Origin: Azoarcus sp.
GTDB taxonomy: Bacteria; Pseudomonadota; Gammaproteobacteria; Burkholderiales; Rhodocyclaceae
Assembly (NCBI GenBank): GCA_031258035.1
Contig: JAIRNL010000259.1
Location: 1-6,655 of the forward strand
Reading direction: 5' to 3'
Length of the DNA stretch: 6,655 nt
Part shown: positions 5,070 to 6,655 of the stretch, in pieces
How the letters are laid out: every line of letters begins with the position of its first letter
Numbering within the stretch: position 1 is the first letter of the stretch
Notes under the pieces: model-generated
The model's input: the letters and a program-made list of their open reading frames with translations, nothing else
Database searches by the model: none
Told to the model about the DNA's origin: nothing
Made by a program: the position numbers and the translations under genes

Positions 5070-6655
5070 ATGGCCCTGTTGCAAATTGCCGAGCCAGGCA
5101 TGTCCGCCGCGCCACACCAGCACCGGCTGGCGGTGGGCATCGACCTGGGCACGACCCATTCCCTGGTGGCGACGGTGAAAAACGGCATCGCCGTGTGCCT
5201 GGCTGACGAAGAAGGGCGCGCCCTCATACCCTCGGTCGTCCATTACCGCGACGATGGCGAAATCGAACTCGGGTTCGACGCCCTGGACGCGCGGGTCGCC
5301 GACCCCAAGAACACCATCGTCTCGGTCAAGCGTTTCATGGGGCGCGGCTTCGCCGACGTGGCGCACATCGAGGCCATGCCCTACGTCTTCGAGGAAACCC
5401 CCGGCATGCTGCGCCTGCGTACCGTGCAAGGCAGCAAAAGCCCGGTGGAAATCTCCGCCGAAATCCTGCGCGCCCTGCGCCTGCGCGCCGAAGCGAGCCT
5501 GGGCGGCGAACTCTCCGGCGCCGTGATCACGGTACCGGCCTATTTCGACGACGCGCAGCGGCAGGCGACCAAGGACGCGGCGCGCCTGGCTGGACTGCGC
5601 GTATTGCGCCTCCTGAACGAACCGACCGCGGCCGCCGTGGCCTACGGGCTGGACAACGCCGTCGAAGGCGTCTACGCCGTCTTCGACCTCGGCGGCGGCA
5701 CCTTCGACCTCTCCATCCTCAAGCTCACGCGCGGCGTCTTTGAAGTACTCGCCACCAATGGCGACGCCGCGCTCGGCGGCGACGACTTCGACCAACGCCT
5801 TTACTGCTGGGTACTCGACCAGGCCCGCATCGCCCCGCCGTCGGCCGAAGATACCCGGCGCCTGCAAATGAAAGCGCGCAAAGTGAAAGAGCTGCTCACC
5901 GTGAGCGAAGAAGCGCAATTCCGCCTCCAGCTCGACTCGGGCGAAATGGTCGATCTGCCCGTGAGCCGCGCCGCCTTCTTCGAGATGACGCAGCCGCTCG
6001 TGCGGAAAACGCTCGCCCCGATGCGCCGGGCCCTGCGCGACGCAAAACTTGCCGTGCGCGACATCAAGGGCGTCGTCATGGTTGGCGGCGCGACGCGCAT
6101 GCCGCATGTCCAGCGCGCGGTGGCCGAGTTTTTCGGACAGGAACCGCTCACCAACCTCGACCCCGACCGGGTCGTCGCCCTCGGCGCCGCGATGCAGGCC
6201 AACGCGCTTGCCGGCAACCGCAAGGCGGGCGACGACTGGTTGCTGCTCGACGTGATTCCCCTCTCGCTCGGCCTGGAAACCATGGGGGGGCTTTCCGAGA
6301 AAATCATCGCGCGCAACGCTACCCTGCCGATTGCGCGGGCGCAGGAATTCACCACCTTCAAGGACGGCCAGACCGCGATGGCCTTCCACGTCGTGCAGGG
6401 CGAGCGGGAACTCGTCTCCGACTGCCGCTCGCTCGCCCGGTTCGAGTTGCGCGGCATCCCCCCCATGGTCGCGGGCGCGGCGCGCGTCCGCGTCACCTTC
6501 CAGGTCGATGCCGACGGCCTGCTTTCGGTCTCGGCGCGCGAAGCCAGCACCGGCGTGGAAGCGAGCATCCTGGTCAATCCCTCCTACGGCCTGGGCGACG
6601 ACGAAATTGCCGGCATGCTGCGCGCCGGCATCGAGCGCGCCGGAGAAGACTTCGC
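5070..6655 (+). CDS. hscA: HscA, Hsp70 chaperone for Fe-S assembly (3' truncated by window)
   Basis: HscA is the specialised Hsp70 that binds the LPPVK motif of IscU and uses ATP to promote cluster transfer. The visible 528 codons match E. coli HscA (616 aa) from its first residues (MALLQIAEPGMSAAPHQHRLAVGIDLGTT), so about 90 C-terminal residues lie beyond the right edge. Nucleotide-domain motifs are GIDLGTTHSLVA (23-34), VPAYFDDAQR (155-164), NEPTAAAVAYGL (183-194), FDLGGGTFDLSIL (205-217) and VMVGGATRMP (336-345). The linker LLLDVIPLSLGLET (391-404) leads to the beta-sandwich substrate domain, ending visibly at NPSYGL. The ATG at 5070 follows AAGGA at 4-nt spacing. One oddity is His30, where E. 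coli HscA and DnaK have Asn in GTTNS. Confidence 0.97.
   Translation, partial: MALLQIAEPGMSAAPHQHRLAVGIDLGTTHSLVATVKNGIAVCLADEEGRALIPSVVHYRDDGEIELGFDALDARVADPKNTIVSVKRFMGRGFADVAHIEAMPYVFEETPGMLRLRTVQGSKSPVEISAEILRALRLRAEASLGGELSGAVITVPAYFDDAQRQATKDAARLAGLRVLRLLNEPTAAAVAYGLDNAVEGVYAVFDLGGGTFDLSILKLTRGVFEVLATNGDAALGGDDFDQRLYCWVLDQARIAPPSAEDTRRLQMKARKVKELLTVSEEAQFRLQLDSGEMVDLPVSRAAFFEMTQPLVRKTLAPMRRALRDAKLAVRDIKGVVMVGGATRMPHVQRAVAEFFGQEPLTNLDPDRVVALGAAMQANALAGNRKAGDDWLLLDVIPLSLGLETMGGLSEKIIARNATLPIARAQEFTTFKDGQTAMAFHVVQGERELVSDCRSLARFELRGIPPMVAGAARVRVTFQVDADGLLSVSAREASTGVEASILVNPSYGLGDDEIAGMLRAGIERAGEDF

Noticed and set aside
4398..6389. A 663-codon open frame on the minus strand antisense to hscB and hscA
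   Set aside because: The plus strand encodes unmistakable HscB and HscA over the same bases. The long antisense frame is a by-product of G/C-rich third positions, and its protein resembles no family.
1..6655. CRISPR array, tRNA or rRNA gene, insertion sequence, Rho-independent terminator
   Set aside because: I saw no regularly spaced repeats, cloverleaf, transposase or terminal inverted repeats, and no GC stem followed by a T-run on either strand.

Overview
The window is a high-GC proteobacterial segment dominated by one co-oriented operon, the ISC iron-sulfur cluster assembly operon, read left to right. The gene order is iscR, a second cysteine desulfurase, iscS, iscU, iscA, hscB, hscA. HscA is cut off by the right edge. 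The E. coli-like residue numbering of IscR, IscU and IscA, the HscA/HscB chaperone pair and the strong G/C bias at third codon positions suggest a betaproteobacterium (Rhodocyclales or Nitrosomonadales type). That placement is inference and was not tested.

Layout. Positions 1-603 hold no gene I recognise: one weak small ORF with coding-like codon use (214-426) and two perfect GC-rich inverted repeats. Positions 604-655 form the operon control region: a sigma70-like promoter (TTGACA, 16 bp spacer, TATAGT) covered by two adjacent 25-bp matches to the type 1 IscR operator. A C/A-rich leader follows, containing a 15-bp tandem repeat, then a strong ribosome binding site and iscR. The remaining genes follow with short gaps (1 to 76 nt) and no recognisable terminator. 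Small hairpins lie in the gaps before iscS and before iscU.

How the genes work together. IscS takes sulfur from cysteine as a persulfide and passes it to the scaffold IscU, where a [2Fe-2S] cluster is built. IscA is an A-type carrier. HscB (J-protein) and HscA (Hsp70) bind IscU, HscA through the LPPVK motif, and drive cluster release. IscR carries a [2Fe-2S] cluster through Cys92/98/104 and His107 and should repress the operon at the two operators when clusters are plentiful. The ferredoxin gene (fdx) usually downstream would lie beyond the right edge.

I see no new defence, mobile or metabolic system here. The points worth a second look are the tandem, clearly diverged desulfurase between iscR and iscS, the two-operator promoter with its repeated C/A-rich leader, and a chain of overlapping mini-ORFs between iscA and hscB.
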